Source: Cryomorphaceae bacterium
Lineage (GTDB): Bacteria > Bacteroidota > Bacteroidia > Flavobacteriales_D > Crocinitomicaceae
NCBI GenBank assembly: GCA_027483605.1
Contig: JAIXUE010000041.1
Span: forward strand, 1 to 64,000
DNA length: 64,000 nucleotides
Reading direction: 5' to 3'
The notes under the pieces were generated by a model. It was not told where the DNA came from. It ran no database searches and saw nothing but the letters and a program-made list of their open reading frames with translations. A program made the translations under genes and the position numbers. Of this stretch, positions 17,741 through 25,395 are shown piece after piece (position 1 is the first letter of the stretch; the number at the start of each line of letters is the position of its first letter).

Positions 17741-18715
17741 TTAGGGTTTTACGATGCGAAAAGATTGGCACTGCCCTTTTGTAGTTTGCACACTCACCAG
17801 ATACATACCACTGCTTAAACGATCTAGAGGGATGTTTGCCGCAATGTTTTGAACTTGCTCATCTAGTAATGTTTGTCCGGTATTGGAGTATACTTGATAA
17901 CGTTCAATGACTTGATTTTGAACGCCGTGGATCATGACCTCAGTAGTGGATTGTTTCCAAGACACCAAATTATTTTCGGTCTCTTGAAGATTTGCTGACT
18001 GATCTAATGTAAATACGTTTTGTGTGTTTACATTTTGCAAAACATTGAGATTGAGGCCGCTTTCGCCATGCAGCACTCCTACACTAGACAGTGGCATTTG
18101 ATTGAACCAACGATCGATATGACAGTTATAATGAAGGTCAATTTGATGAGCGCTTGTGGTTTGAACTACCGGTAGCGAGACATCTTGTTGGTTATTGTTG
18201 CCAAAATTGTGTAATTCAAAGTAGGCATTAGGAACGCCGTCGTTGTTGCTATCGGCCTTTCCGCCGGCGATCATGTGCATGTAACCAAAAGACCAACCCC
18301 AATACATGGAAGGACTCTGAAAGCTCAAAGGATGGGAATCTGGATAAGTGGAAATATCTTGAGCAAGCGCACCGGCCTGTATATTGTATCGTTTGGGCAC
18401 ACCTATTGTAAATTGAATAGAGTCAATTTGTTGGATGGGTAAGTAACCCAAGTAAAGGCTATTTTGAACTGGAGTGACTAACCAGATGTCTGTGGGCAGG
18501 TTGGTTTGTTGCCCGTTGTCGTGAAATAACTTGACGTCGGATAAGTAATAATTGAAGTGTTCAATGCGCACAGCAACGCCGTCATTGCCCGTAAAGTTTT
18601 GGTTCAACACAAAAGGTTGGTTTGCAAAAACTGGATCCAGATTTAGAAAAATATTTTTTTGGGACCAACTTAAGAAGGTTGTAGCCAGAATTGTGGTTAG
18701 AAAAAGTATTCTCAT
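17741..18715 (-). CDS. MbnP-family copper-binding protein with T9SS sorting domain
   Basis: A 324-residue secreted protein with a signal peptide ending near LSWSQ (residue 18). Residues about 20-225 match the MbnP family (IEHFNYYLSDVKL at 51-63, QIDSIQFTIGVP, and SMYWGWSFGYM at 136-146 with the conserved Trp pair). In methanotroph MbnP/CorA a Trp is oxidised to kynurenine by the partner MbnH and takes part in copper binding. A linker follows, and a C-terminal T9SS-like tail (YQVYSNTGQTLLDEQ...SGMYLVSVQT) sends it to the cell surface. It overlaps the upstream methyltransferase by 4 nt and precedes the di-heme enzyme, so the three are probably one transcript. Confidence 0.82.
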   Translation of the reverse strand: MRILFLTTILATTFLSWSQKNIFLNLDPVFANQPFVLNQNFTGNDGVAVRIEHFNYYLSDVKLFHDNGQQTNLPTDIWLVTPVQNSLYLGYLPIQQIDSIQFTIGVPKRYNIQAGALAQDISTYPDSHPLSFQSPSMYWGWSFGYMHMIAGGKADSNNDGVPNAYFELHNFGNNNQQDVSLPVVQTTSAHQIDLHYNCHIDRWFNQMPLSSVGVLHGESGLNLNVLQNVNTQNVFTLDQSANLQETENNLVSWKQSTTEVMIHGVQNQVIERYQVYSNTGQTLLDEQVQNIAANIPLDRLSSGMYLVSVQTTKGQCQSFRIVKP

Positions 18716-19491
18716 GCTATCGACTTTTTAAAAATGTATAAGACCTCATCTTTCATGAGGCGAAAGCGTTTAATTTCTTCTGTAGAGTAGTGAGAATGAA
18801 AATCAAAAATATGAGTTTCAAAACCTACTTTTTCTAAGTAAGTTGGGTAATCTTTTGCGAACAAGCGCACGTGGTCTTTTTGCCAATAATGCTTTTCGCG
18901 GTCTGCTTCGGTGATGATTGCAGGGTCTTCATAGGTGGTCTCTCTCGAGAAATCTTGAGGTACTTGCATGATGGCCCAACCGCCAGGTTTCATGACCCGG
19001 AATAATTCTGACATACACTGAATGGGGTCTTGGACATGTTCCATAACGTGGTTGCAAAAAACGACATCGAAGCGCTGGTCTTCGAGTGGAATTTGATGTA
19101 AATCAAAATGTAGGTCAGCGATGGGTGAAACGAGATCTGCGGTGAGGTAGTTGAGGTTTTTTTGTGCTTTGAAGCGATCGATGAAACACTGCTCGGGAGC
19201 CATATGCAGCACCGACAGGTTTTCTTGGGTAAAAAAGTTACTGTGGTTTTTAAGGTAGAGCCACATGAGGCGGTGGCGCTCTAGGGTGAGATCATAGGGG
19301 CAAAGTACGTTTTCGCGGTGTGCCACTTGCGAACCATAAGACAAAAACTTAGAGAAAGATTTTTCACAAACGGGGCAACTTACGGCCTCTCCTTTGTACA
19401 AAACCGGAGCAACTAAACGAAAAAGATAGCTCAGCCGAATAAGTATAGGCCGAGGCAGTTTATTCAAGAGGTATTTGTAGAGTTTCTTCAC
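18712..19491 (-). CDS. Class I SAM-dependent methyltransferase with N-terminal Cys pair
   Basis: A 259-residue cytosolic methyltransferase. Residues about 30-60 carry CPVC and a further NVLCPYD Cys, a small zinc-ribbon-like lead seen in this family. The Rossmann domain follows: LHMAPEQCF (SAM loop, though not the classic GxGxG), DLVSPIADLHFDLH, FDVVFCNHVMEHV (motif post II) and MKPGGWAIMQVP. GTG at 19491 is taken as the start because it yields MKKLYKYLLNKLPRP, the N-terminus I associate with this family. The substrate is unknown; relatives often sit near polysaccharide or lipid genes. Confidence 0.8.
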   Translation of the reverse strand: MKKLYKYLLNKLPRPILIRLSYLFRLVAPVLYKGEAVSCPVCEKSFSKFLSYGSQVAHRENVLCPYDLTLERHRLMWLYLKNHSNFFTQENLSVLHMAPEQCFIDRFKAQKNLNYLTADLVSPIADLHFDLHQIPLEDQRFDVVFCNHVMEHVQDPIQCMSELFRVMKPGGWAIMQVPQDFSRETTYEDPAIITEADREKHYWQKDHVRLFAKDYPTYLEKVGFETHIFDFHSHYSTEEIKRFRLMKDEVLYIFKKSIA

Positions 19492-19495
19492 GTAC

Positions 19496-19503
19496 CAAAG
19501 TTA
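19496..19503 (-). promoter_or_regulatory. -7 box 4 nt before the GTG start of the methyltransferase
   Basis: The minus strand reads TAACTTTG, followed by 4 nt and then the GTG. This distance would put the transcription start at or next to the start codon, that is, a leaderless mRNA. Confidence 0.45.
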
Positions 19504-19526
19504 ATCTTTTCAAAAGAGAATATCGC

Positions 19527-19534
19527 TACTTTTG
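19527..19534 (+). promoter_or_regulatory. -7 box for the oligopeptidase gene
   Basis: TACTTTTG, a match to TAnnTTTG, lies 14 nt before the ATG at 19549. It is back to back with the methyltransferase promoter. Confidence 0.45.
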
Positions 19535-19548
19535 TAGCAAATCACGCT

Positions 19549-21639
19549 ATGAAAATCAAGCCTATATTCCTCTTTTTCTGCATCCTTATGAATTTAGATT
19601 TCTTTGCTCAAGAACCTGTTGCTCCTCAAATTGACCACAAGCTTGAGCAACATGGGCACCAAAGGAATGACCCGTACTACTGGCTGCGCGAACGCGATAC
19701 AAAACCTGTTCTTGACTATTTGCAAGCTGAGAACGCCTATGCAGCGGCATATTTTAAGGCTTTGGATCCGCTTGTCAATACCCTACTCCAAGAATTTGAA
19801 CAGCGCATCGACCCTAATGAAACAAGTGCACCTTTCGTTTTAAACGGTTATCAGTATCAAACGCGAAATGTGGAGGGGCTAGACTATCAGCAAATCTTCC
19901 GTTACGAACTCGACGGCAAAGCAGTCTTGTTTTTCGACGAAAACGAACGCGCCAAAGGCAAATCTTTTTATGAATTGGCGAGTTGGGCGCCTTCACCAAA
20001 CAATGACCTGCTCGCGGTCTGTGAAGATTTCAAGGGCCGTAGAAAATACGAAATTCGCTTTCGTCAAAAAGGCAAATACCTCAAAGATGTGCTCACCGAA
20101 ACGAGTGGTGGCTTGGTGTGGGCCAACGACAACAAAACGGTGTATTATACTAAAAAGGATCCAGAAACTCTGCGCGAATACTTGGTTTACCGCCACACTA
20201 TTGGCACACCACAAACCGCTGATGAACTCATCTACGAAGAAAAAGACGATAAATTCAGTGTAGGGATTGGCAAAACACTGACTGGAAAGTACATCCAGAT
20301 TTACAGTTACAGTTCCACTACCTCAGAGGTGTCTTTACTAGATGCCCATCTCGCCAAGGCAACGCTGCAGGTTTTTCTTCCTAGAAAAGCCGGACATATT
20401 TATGAAGTGGAGCACCACGATAATGGTTTTTACATTTTAAGTAATGACAACGCCATCAACAACCGCATTTTGTTTTCAAAAGAAATTCCAAAAGATATTG
20501 CTGCGTGCCAAGAGGTCGTCGAACACAACCCGAAAGTCTTGATTGAAGGATTGAGCGTTTACAAAGCGCATTTGCTCATTGAAGAAAGAGACAACGGGCT
20601 CTTGAAATTGAAGTTAAAAAATGTCACCGATGGTCAAGAAAAGTATATCGAGGTCGATGGTGAAACTTATTATTTAGGACTTGCGGTCAATGACAACTAT
20701 GCTGCGTCTAAAATTTATTATGTTTTCAATTCACTGACCACGCCTTCAAGAGTTTACGCCTATGATTTGCAGACCAACACGCGTGAAGTTTTCTTTGAGA
20801 AAAAATTAAAAGATCCAACTTTTACGCCTGATAATTATGTCTCCGAAAGGGTGTGGGCCACCGCTAATGACGGCACACAAATTCCTGTAAGTATTGTCTA
20901 TAAGAAAGGAACCGTATTAGCCAAAGCACCATTGTTACTCTACGCCTATGGGTCTTACGGCTACACCCTTCCAGATGTTTTTAGCCCGACGCGTCTTTCC
21001 TTACTCGACCGTGGTTTTGTATTTGCCACGGCGCATATTCGCGGCTGCAAATATCTGGGTGAAGCATGGTATCAAGATGGAAAATTTGACAAAAAGATCA
21101 ATACGTTTACCGATTTTATCAATGCTGCCGAATTTTTAGGCCACATGGGCTATTGTGACCCCGCTCATATTTACGCCAACGGCGGAAGCGCAGGCGGATT
21201 ATTGATGGGCGCTATTTCTAACATGGCTCCTTATCTTTTCAAAGGAATTGTATCGGAAGTGCCATTTGTAGATGTTGTGACCACCATGCTTGATGAGAGT
21301 ATTCCGCTCACTACTGGTGAATACGAAGAATGGGGCAATCCGACTGACCCGCATTACTACTATTACTTACTCAAGTACTCTCCTTACGACAACTTACATG
21401 CAATGGATTACCCAGCAATGTACGTGACGTCGGGTTATCACGATTCTCAAGTACAATATTGGGAGCCGGCCAAGTACGTGGCTAAACTGCGCACCTTGCG
21501 CACCAACAAGGAAGCACTGATTTTTGAGTGTAACATGGACGCCGGACACGGCGGCGGTTCTGGCCGCAGTGTTGAGCGCTTAGAGCGCGCAAAAGTGTTG
21601 GCATTTATCATTGGGCTTGAGCAGGGTATTACACATTAG
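19549..21639 (+). CDS. ptrB: S9 family prolyl oligopeptidase, oligopeptidase B type
   Basis: A 696-residue serine peptidase cleaving short peptides, for this subfamily after Lys/Arg. The N-terminal signal peptide (FLFFCILMNLDFFAQ) suggests a periplasmic location. A seven-bladed propeller occupies about residues 75-420. The C-terminal alpha/beta hydrolase has the nucleophile in NGGSAGGLL (about 550), Asp in SGYHDSQVQYWEP and His in DAGHGGG. DPYYWLRERD at the start is a family hallmark. The following DUF4421 gene overlaps its end by up to 29 nt. Confidence 0.93.
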   Translation: MKIKPIFLFFCILMNLDFFAQEPVAPQIDHKLEQHGHQRNDPYYWLRERDTKPVLDYLQAENAYAAAYFKALDPLVNTLLQEFEQRIDPNETSAPFVLNGYQYQTRNVEGLDYQQIFRYELDGKAVLFFDENERAKGKSFYELASWAPSPNNDLLAVCEDFKGRRKYEIRFRQKGKYLKDVLTETSGGLVWANDNKTVYYTKKDPETLREYLVYRHTIGTPQTADELIYEEKDDKFSVGIGKTLTGKYIQIYSYSSTTSEVSLLDAHLAKATLQVFLPRKAGHIYEVEHHDNGFYILSNDNAINNRILFSKEIPKDIAACQEVVEHNPKVLIEGLSVYKAHLLIEERDNGLLKLKLKNVTDGQEKYIEVDGETYYLGLAVNDNYAASKIYYVFNSLTTPSRVYAYDLQTNTREVFFEKKLKDPTFTPDNYVSERVWATANDGTQIPVSIVYKKGTVLAKAPLLLYAYGSYGYTLPDVFSPTRLSLLDRGFVFATAHIRGCKYLGEAWYQDGKFDKKINTFTDFINAAEFLGHMGYCDPAHIYANGGSAGGLLMGAISNMAPYLFKGIVSEVPFVDVVTTMLDESIPLTTGEYEEWGNPTDPHYYYYLLKYSPYDNLHAMDYPAMYVTSGYHDSQVQYWEPAKYVAKLRTLRTNKEALIFECNMDAGHGGGSGRSVERLERAKVLAFIIGLEQGITH

Positions 21640-22573
21640 TTGCTGTCTCTTTTTATGGAGTACGGTTTCATTTGCCCAACAGCGGGTGCTGGAGAGTTTC
21701 CATCACAGGCCTGTAATGTATGCAGATTTAGGCTACAACGTCAATCCGTTTCGCTTGAGCTACGCTTTTGATGCTCAAACCAACTCACTTGCTTACAAGA
21801 ACAATTTTAGCCCATTTTTAGGCTTGGGTTTTGCTTACAAGTGGTTTCATTTACGGGTTGGATTTCCTGTGGTCGGTAATTTGCGCCCAAATGACAAGTT
21901 TGGAAAAACCACTCAATACAACTTTGCTTATGATTTTACATATAATCGCGTCTGGTACGATGTAGAATTCAAATCGACATTTGGTTATGCCCTCAAACAA
22001 CCTAAAATCATTTTACCCGACGCATTTGCGCTCAATGTGATGGCGAATGCATGGTATTTTGGCAATGCAGATTTTCAGATGAATGGGCTTCTTGGCAAGC
22101 GTGCTCACTATAATACACAAATTCTCACGTGGTATTTTAAAGGAACACTTAATTATTTTGGTTCGGGCAATCGATCGGGTAGCTTGATTCCGATTGTTTT
22201 TCAAAATCCCAACGACCCCTTTACAACACTTACCCATCTCCAAGCATTTGATTTCGGTGCTGCACCTGGCGTAGCCTTCGTCAATCGCAAAAATAATTGG
22301 CAAATTGGCGGATGGGCAGGTGTGGGGCCGGTCGTGCAATTTAAAGAATACGAAACAGCAGATTTTTCAAAAATCAGCATAGGACTTGCGCCGCGTTACG
22401 ATATAAGGTTAATGGGTGGCTATTCTTCTGATGAAAAATTCTTCTTTTTGGTGAGTGATTTTGACAACAAAAGCCTGCGTTTTGATGATTTCCGCTATCG
22501 TCAAATTTATTTTGCCCTCAAATTTGTGGCGGGTTACCGTTTCAAAGAGAAAGAAAAAATTTCACCTAATTAA
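21611..22573 (+). CDS. DUF4421 family outer-membrane protein
   Basis: A 320-residue beta-rich envelope protein. The start is a non-ATG codon: TTG at 21611 (or TTG at 21617), which is needed to include the signal peptide ISCCLFLWSTVSFAQ. The first ATG, about 34 codons on, would remove it. The strands alternate (NFSPFLGLGFAYKWFHLRVG, NFAYDFTYNRVWYDVEFKS) and end in IYFALKFVAGYRF, like an outer-membrane barrel. The family is DUF4421, with no known activity. Translation probably depends on the upstream peptidase because the genes overlap. Confidence 0.75.
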   Translation: MGLSRVLHISCCLFLWSTVSFAQQRVLESFHHRPVMYADLGYNVNPFRLSYAFDAQTNSLAYKNNFSPFLGLGFAYKWFHLRVGFPVVGNLRPNDKFGKTTQYNFAYDFTYNRVWYDVEFKSTFGYALKQPKIILPDAFALNVMANAWYFGNADFQMNGLLGKRAHYNTQILTWYFKGTLNYFGSGNRSGSLIPIVFQNPNDPFTTLTHLQAFDFGAAPGVAFVNRKNNWQIGGWAGVGPVVQFKEYETADFSKISIGLAPRYDIRLMGGYSSDEKFFFLVSDFDNKSLRFDDFRYRQIYFALKFVAGYRFKEKEKISPN

Positions 22574-22640
22574 AGGGAAAGTAAGAAACTGTTTTTCCGT
22601 TGTAGGTAATGCGCAATTCGATGTTTTTTGGGGTATAAAA

Positions 22641-22662
22641 AATTCATCAATTCATCAATTCA
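22641..22662. repeat. Short tandem repeat AATTCATC x2.75
   Basis: Two full 8-bp units and a partial third run into the stop codon of the aldehyde dehydrogenase gene (22660-22662). A slip here would shift only the 3-prime flank. Confidence 0.5.
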
Positions 22663-24102
22663 ATACTTGATAAACACGTTTTTAGCTTCGGTGAAAAAGC
22701 GCAATGCTTCCCAGCCGCCTTCGCGACCTACACCCGATGCTTTGACGCCGCCAAATGGTGTACGCAAATCGCGAACGAGCCATGCATTTACCCAAACAAT
22801 TCCGGCCTGAACTTGGTCAGCCACGCGGTGCGCGCGCTTGAGGTCGGAGGTCCAGACGGTGGCGGCAAGCCCGTATTGGGTGGAGTTGGCCATGGTGAGT
22901 GCTTCTTCTTCGGTATCAAATGGAGTAATGGTAACTACTGGCCCAAAGATTTCTTCTTGGTTGGTGCGGCAAGTGTAGTGCAAACCTTCGATGATGGTTG
23001 GCTCAATGTAATAACCTTCGGCATGTGCGCCGTCTAAAATTTTGCGCTTTCCGCCACACAAAATGGTGCCGCCTTCTTCTTTGGCAAGTTCGATGTAGCT
23101 CAGGATTTTCTCCATGTGAGGTTTGGAAACAACTGCGCCCATTTTTGCCTCGGGGTCGGTAGGGAACGACACTTTATTTTTAGCCATTGCAGCAACAAAA
23201 GCTTCTTTGAACTGCTCGTAAATAGGTCTTTCGATAAAGATGCGCGAACCACACAAACAAATTTGGCCTTGGTTGGCAAAAGAAGAGCGAATGGTGGTGC
23301 TGAGTGCGTCTTTGAAATCGCAGTCTGCAAAGATGATATTAGGGTTCTTACCGCCGAGTTCAAGCGATAGTTTTTTGAACATGGGCCCAGCGGTTTGCGC
23401 AATGTATTCGCCGGTTTTGGTGCCACCTGTGAAAGAAATGGCTTTGATTTTTGGGTGTTTTACAATGGCATCGCCAACGTTTGGTCCGGTGCCGTGCAAA
23501 ATATTGAGTACGCCATCGGGCAGGCCAGCTTCTTTGGCGATTTTACCCAACATATAAGCGGTATAAGGCGTCACTTCAGAAGGTTTAGCAACCACGCAAT
23601 TGCCGGCTGCCAATGCAGGGGCAATTTTCCAAGAGAAAAGGTAAAGCGGCAGGTTCCAAGGAGAAATACAGCCCACCACACCAATTGGTTTGCGGGTGGT
23701 ATAGTTGAGCCCTACACCTTCCATCTGATGAGATTCCGATGCAAAATGCTCGATCGCGGTCGCAAAGAAGTGAAAGTTGGACACCGCTCTCGGAATATCT
23801 ACATGCTGAGCAAGGCTCAGTGGCTTGCCGTTGTCTTTGGATTCTGCTGCCACAAAAGCTTCCATATTTGCTTCTATGCCTTCAGATAGCTTGCGCAGTA
23901 TTGCAGCCCGACCTTCTATTCCCATTGTAGACCAAGCTGGGAATGCCGCTTCTGCTGCCAAAACAGCTTGCTCAACATCTTGGGCGTCTGAATCCGGGAT
24001 CAAAGAATATACTTGGCCAGTGGCTGGCTCGTAGTTGTCTAGGTAGCGGCCGCTGCTCGGTGCGACGTATTGGCCGTTGATGAAATTGCTCAATTTTTCC
24101 AT
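22660..24102 (-). CDS. Aldehyde dehydrogenase, ALDH8A1 / 2-aminomuconic semialdehyde dehydrogenase-like
   Basis: A 480-residue NAD-dependent aldehyde dehydrogenase. Motifs: the NAD-binding FTGGTKTGE, the general-base Glu in LELGGKNP, and the catalytic Cys in NQGQICLCGSR. The sequence is strikingly like human ALDH8A1 throughout (SWKIAPALAAGN, GLAATVWTSDL, PFGGVKASGVGREGG), which recommends 2-aminomuconic or 2-hydroxymuconic semialdehyde as substrate, in tryptophan/kynurenine or meta-cleavage catabolism. The start is ATG 24102, because the longer frame to 24162 overlaps the divergent mazG. No other kynurenine-pathway gene is in the window. Confidence 0.88.
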   Translation of the reverse strand: MEKLSNFINGQYVAPSSGRYLDNYEPATGQVYSLIPDSDAQDVEQAVLAAEAAFPAWSTMGIEGRAAILRKLSEGIEANMEAFVAAESKDNGKPLSLAQHVDIPRAVSNFHFFATAIEHFASESHQMEGVGLNYTTRKPIGVVGCISPWNLPLYLFSWKIAPALAAGNCVVAKPSEVTPYTAYMLGKIAKEAGLPDGVLNILHGTGPNVGDAIVKHPKIKAISFTGGTKTGEYIAQTAGPMFKKLSLELGGKNPNIIFADCDFKDALSTTIRSSFANQGQICLCGSRIFIERPIYEQFKEAFVAAMAKNKVSFPTDPEAKMGAVVSKPHMEKILSYIELAKEEGGTILCGGKRKILDGAHAEGYYIEPTIIEGLHYTCRTNQEEIFGPVVTITPFDTEEEALTMANSTQYGLAATVWTSDLKRAHRVADQVQAGIVWVNAWLVRDLRTPFGGVKASGVGREGGWEALRFFTEAKNVFIKY

Positions 24103-24108
24103 ACAAGA

Positions 24109-24116
24109 CAAAGGTA
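24109..24116 (-). promoter_or_regulatory. -7 box for the aldehyde dehydrogenase
   Basis: The minus strand reads TACCTTTG, 6 nt before the ATG at 24102. It forms a divergent pair with the mazG box at 24140-24147. Confidence 0.5.
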
Positions 24117-24139
24117 AGCATATCAACGAGAGGATTTGA

Positions 24140-24147
24140 TACCTTTG
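24140..24147 (+). promoter_or_regulatory. -7 box 4 nt before the mazG-like start
   Basis: TACCTTTG, then 4 nt, then ATG at 24152. A leaderless transcript is predicted. Confidence 0.5.
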
Positions 24148-24151
24148 CAAC

Positions 24152-24481
24152 ATGGAAATCAAAGAAGCGCAAGCAAAAGTTGATCAATGGATCCAAACGC
24201 TGGGGGTTCGTTACTTTAATGAACTCACCAATATGGCTGTTTTGATGGAAGAAGTTGGCGAGCTCGCTCGTATCATGGCCAGGCGTTATGGCGAGCAATC
24301 TGAGAAAGAAAGCGATAAGAATAAAGACCTCGGCGACGAAATGGCCGATATTTTATTTGTTTTGTGCTGTTTAGCCAATCAGACTGGCATAGACCTCGAT
24401 GCCGCGTTAGTCAAAAACCTCGAGAAAAAAACGGAGCGGGATGCTACGCGTCATCACGAAAACCCCAAACTGAAGTCCTAA
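24152..24481 (+). CDS. MazG-like nucleotide pyrophosphohydrolase
   Basis: A 109-residue single-domain MazG-type protein. The metal-binding ExxE...ExxD pattern of all-alpha NTP pyrophosphatases is seen in LMEEVGELARIMAR and LGDEMADILFVLCCLANQ. Such enzymes hydrolyse (d)NTPs to monophosphates in housecleaning. The stop codon TAA at 24479-24481 shares one base with the ATG of the next gene, so translation is probably coupled. Confidence 0.88.
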   Translation: MEIKEAQAKVDQWIQTLGVRYFNELTNMAVLMEEVGELARIMARRYGEQSEKESDKNKDLGDEMADILFVLCCLANQTGIDLDAALVKNLEKKTERDATRHHENPKLKS

Positions 24482-25026
24482 TGGAAACCATTCAAAAAGC
24501 CTTACAACCAGCCCAATATCTCTTGGTTTCTGCCCTTCCTCAGCAATACCAAATGCAACTTTGGCCTTTGATTGATGAAGTGATTCCGCAACCAGAAGAA
24601 GGCTCGCCAAGAGCCATCATTCTCTGCACCAGCGATGCGCAAGCCAGAGAAATTCACGCCGAATTTGTCAAATTGGCTAAAACCAAAGACCTCACCGTAG
24701 ACCTCGTTGTCGAGAAGGGCAATAAACTGCAGCAGCGCAATGACCTTTTTGATGGCACTGAAATTATTGTAGGCACCACCCGTCGCATGGCCGAGCTTTA
24801 TTTTCAGAACGGCTTCAATATCAAAAAACTCAAGCTTTTCATTGTACTTGGGCTAGAAGAACAAATGCGTGCTGGCCATAAAGGCTACATTGTTCGCCTC
24901 ACGGAGAGCTTACCTAAATGCAAGTCTTTGTTTTTTACAGCAAATCCTGATGAAGAACGTTTGGTGAGTTATCTAGAAGAATTTTATCCGAACATTCGCC
25001 TCCTTGAGTTGTCTGAAGAAGCATGA
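24481..25026 (+). CDS. Degenerate DEAD-box helicase-like protein (RecA1 domain only)
   Basis: A 181-residue cytosolic protein reminiscent of the first RecA domain of DEAD-box helicases but without its catalytic signatures. Residues 45-67 (AIILCTSDAQAREIHAEF) align with motif Ia (PTRELxxQ). GTEIIVGTTRRMAELY (92-107) aligns with motif Ib (TPGR). VLGLEEQMR (122-130) sits where DEADxML should be. FFTAN (151-155) replaces the SAT motif. No Walker A lysine is visible in the first 40 residues and there is no second RecA domain. A non-enzymatic regulatory or RNA-binding role is inferred. The ATG at 24481 overlaps mazG by 1 nt, and the stop overlaps the next gene by 4. Confidence 0.75.
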   Translation: METIQKALQPAQYLLVSALPQQYQMQLWPLIDEVIPQPEEGSPRAIILCTSDAQAREIHAEFVKLAKTKDLTVDLVVEKGNKLQQRNDLFDGTEIIVGTTRRMAELYFQNGFNIKKLKLFIVLGLEEQMRAGHKGYIVRLTESLPKCKSLFFTANPDEERLVSYLEEFYPNIRLLELSEEA

Positions 25027-25394
25027 GGTCGAATGTATCTATAAAGCAACTTAGGCCGAGCGTCAGAAAAGAAGCCACTGTATCCACTGAATTGGAATCG
25101 TTTCAAAACGACGTTTTGCGTCCAATACTGAAACTGCAGCATGAACTTTTCCATTTTGAGTGGTTTCAAAACCCTTTGTTTAAGGCTATACAATCAATTG
25201 AAAACCCTGTATTACAACGAACCCAACTCAGCAATTTTTTGTCGAAAAATCCAAATCTAACCAATCGTTATATTGGTATGGTCTGCGGCTTGTTTACCGA
25301 TGAAGAATTTGCGTTTTATTTGAATCACAAATCAATTGTCGATAAGCGCGTTAAAGAACTCCTCATTACGCGTTTTCTCTCTTATCAAGCGTAG
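25023..25394 (+). CDS. Uncharacterised small protein
   Basis: A 123-residue protein I cannot assign to a domain of known function. It is mostly helical and acidic-basic mixed, without signal peptide or membrane span. The segments ESFQNDVLRPILKLQHELF and MVCGLFTDEEFAFYL look like a small family found in Flavobacteria, sometimes named glyoxalase, but no glyoxalase metal ligands are visible. The ATGA overlap with the upstream degenerate helicase-like gene indicates a common operon with it and mazG. Confidence 0.6.
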   Translation: MRSNVSIKQLRPSVRKEATVSTELESFQNDVLRPILKLQHELFHFEWFQNPLFKAIQSIENPVLQRTQLSNFLSKNPNLTNRYIGMVCGLFTDEEFAFYLNHKSIVDKRVKELLITRFLSYQA

Positions 25395-25395
25395 C

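Noticed and set aside
22574-22659. Possible terminator or small RNA after the DUF4421 gene
   Set aside because: T-rich with a short tandem repeat, but no stable stem could be drawn.
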